A DNA stretch of 5,878 bases from Oscillospiraceae bacterium. Lineage in GTDB: Bacteria; Bacillota; Clostridia; WRCU01. The notes under the pieces were generated by a model. It was given only the letters and a program-made list of their open reading frames with translations. It ran no database searches and had not been told where the DNA came from. Position 1 is the first letter of the stretch, and every line of letters begins with the position of its first letter. The stretch covers positions 1 through 5,878 of the forward strand of contig WRCU01000110.1 in the NCBI GenBank assembly GCA_009783805.1, written 5' to 3'. Of this stretch, positions 4,559 to 5,878 are shown piece by piece. Position numbers and translations under genes: made by a program.

Positions 4559-5878
4559 TCAGGCATTCAAACTCGCGGCATCGTTGAATCGGGGCAGGTG
4601 CCTATTCAGCACGGAGAACAGCTGGGCCGCCTCGACCGGCTTGCCGGTATGGCCGTCCATCCCCGACTCGATGCACTTCTCTATGTCCTCCTTGAAGACG
4701 TTCGCGGTCATGGCGATGATCGGCACGTCCAAGGCGCGCTCCGTGCCGAGCGCGCGTATGGCCCTCGTAGCCTCATGTCCGTCCATCTCCGGCATGTTCA
4801 CGTCCATCAGGATCAAGTCGTACTTCGCCGGGCTCTCGCGGAACCTTTCGTAGGCGACCCTGCCGTTCGCCGCGAACTCGACCGCGACCCTGGTCTCCTC
4901 CAAGACGGCGCCTATGATCTCGCGGTTTATGTCGATGTCCTCCGCTATCAGGAGGCTGTAGCGCGAGAAGTCGTACGCACGGTCCGGGAGCGCCCCCGCC
5001 GCCGCGTCGGCGCCCTCGCCTTCCGCAAATGCGAGCTCCTTCGCCTTCAGCGTGAATATGAATTTCGACCCTAGGCCGAGCTCAGACTCTATCCATATCT
5101 CGCCGCCCATCATCTCAACGATGTGCTTCGATATGGATAGCCCTAGGCCCGTGCCGCCGTACTCCCTGCTGATCCCGGCGTCGGCCTGGCTGAATGAGGA
5201 GAAGAGCCTGGACTGCTGTTCGGGCGATATGCCTATGCCGGTGTCGGAGACCTCGACCCTGAGCGTGGCGACCCCATCGGACGCCTCCGCCTTCGCCATG
5301 GTGAGCGTCACCGCGCCCCCTTCGGGCGTGAACTTCACCGCGTTGGTCGTGAGGTTCGTCATCACCTGCGAAAGCCGGAGCCCGTCGCACTCGACGTAGG
5401 CCGGGACGTCCCTGCCTATCTCGAACGTGAGCCTGACCTTCTTCTCCTCCGCGCGCACGGCCACGAAGTCGGCCACGTCCGAAACGGCCTTCCTCAAGTC
5501 CGTCCTGCCGTATGAGAGCTCGTACTTGCCCGACTCGATCTTCGAGAGGTCGAGTATGTCGTTTATTATGCTGAGCAGGTGCCTGGAGGCGCCGTCCGCC
5601 CTGCTCAGGCAATGGTCCTTCTCCTCCGCCCCCTTGGCGTTCCTCCCTATCCTTATCATGCCTATTATGGCGTTCAGCGGGGTTCGTATCTCGTGGCTCA
5701 TATGCGAAAGGAAAAGGCCCTTGGCGGATGAGGCGGAGTCCGCCTGGGTCTTCAACTCCGTGATCTCGTCGATCATGCCCCTGTAGGCGCTTATGTCGCG
5801 CAAGGTTATGATGTTGCCCAGACAGTAGCCCTTGTCCAGGATGATGTCCTTCGATACGGAGTAGTTCCTTGCCGCGCC
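4559..5878 (-). CDS. Hybrid sensor histidine kinase (PAS end, HisKA, HATPase, receiver), N-terminus missing
   Basis: The frame is open to the right edge, so 439 codons of the C-terminal part are present and the start lies beyond 5878. Numbering from the first in-window codon, residues 3-34 look like the last strands of a PAS-type sensor domain (NYSVSKDIILDKGYCLGNII, then LRDIS). HisKA follows with SHEIRTPLNAIIGM and phospho-acceptor H62. The ATPase domain has the N box (NLTTNAVKF, N179), DTGIGI (212-217) and GGTGLGL (241-247). After a short acidic/Ala linker comes a receiver domain: AEDIDIN, LILMDVNMPEMDG with phospho-acceptor D359, and the conserved lysine in GKPV (K413). All catalytic residues visible are intact, so an active phosphorelay kinase is expected. 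No Hpt domain follows, so a separate phosphotransfer protein or direct partner is needed. It converges on the operon and is probably independent of it. The sensed signal is unknown. Confidence 0.95.
   Translation of the reverse strand, partial: GAARNYSVSKDIILDKGYCLGNIITLRDISAYRGMIDEITELKTQADSASSAKGLFLSHMSHEIRTPLNAIIGMIRIGRNAKGAEEKDHCLSRADGASRHLLSIINDILDLSKIESGKYELSYGRTDLRKAVSDVADFVAVRAEEKKVRLTFEIGRDVPAYVECDGLRLSQVMTNLTTNAVKFTPEGGAVTLTMAKAEASDGVATLRVEVSDTGIGISPEQQSRLFSSFSQADAGISREYGGTGLGLSISKHIVEMMGGEIWIESELGLGSKFIFTLKAKELAFAEGEGADAAAGALPDRAYDFSRYSLLIAEDIDINREIIGAVLEETRVAVEFAANGRVAYERFRESPAKYDLILMDVNMPEMDGHEATRAIRALGTERALDVPIIAMTANVFKEDIEKCIESGMDGHTGKPVEAAQLFSVLNRHLPRFNDAASLNA

Noticed and set aside
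5801..5803. TTG 5803 as start of the histidine kinase
   Set aside because: The frame remains open to the window edge and the upstream residues look like the end of a PAS domain, so the true start lies outside.

Overview
The window reads as a high-GC bacterial chromosome segment, most likely from an anaerobic member of the Firmicutes/Clostridia. This is inference from protein families, not from a marker gene. The SEC-C protein, the XRE-cupin regulator, the UPF0210 protein, the GT4 lipid-type glycosyltransferase and the hybrid histidine kinase all resemble clostridial proteins. Shine-Dalgarno sites are strong and the one clear promoter island is sigma-70-like. Codon use is GC-rich, yet AGG (Arg) and ATA (Ile) are frequent. 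No rRNA, tRNA, CRISPR array, insertion sequence or integrase is visible.

Layout. (1) Positions 1-1132, minus strand: a two-gene unit in which an XRE-cupin regulator (593-1132) is followed after 13 nt by a UPF0210/DUF711 (PFL-like) protein that runs off the left edge (1-579). (2) Positions 1133-1290: a 158-bp divergent intergenic region with a small AT-rich island. It holds back-to-back promoters whose two -10 boxes form an inverted repeat, a plausible shared operator. (3) Positions 1291-4495, plus strand: a tightly packed apparent four-gene operon. Its genes are a GT4 glycosyltransferase (1291-2487), a SEC-C zinc-motif protein with an added acidic tail (2509-3156), a small Asp-rich protein ending in a Cys4 zinc-ribbon-like module (3153-3554, ATGA overlap), and an XRE DNA-binding protein with a roughly 100-residue Gly-rich linker and a LexA/S24-like C-terminal domain lacking the Ser-Lys dyad (3578-4495). 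(4) Positions 4496-4558: a short convergent gap. (5) Positions 4559-5878, minus strand: the C-terminal part of a hybrid sensor histidine kinase (PAS end, HisKA, HATPase, receiver), cut by the right edge.

The most unusual part is 3000-4080. Three consecutive genes carry low-complexity, probably disordered expansions. Two of them share an in-frame DNA unit, a perfect palindrome and/or a GATGGATCCGG word encoding an Ala-Gly-x-Ala-x...Asp-Gly-Ser-Gly peptide. A 39-codon Asp tract lies between the copies. How the operon proteins work together is not shown by sequence alone. A cytoplasmic lipid or envelope glycosyltransferase co-transcribed with two small zinc proteins and a non-cleaving LexA-fold regulator suggests an envelope-related unit under its own regulator, but this is inference.
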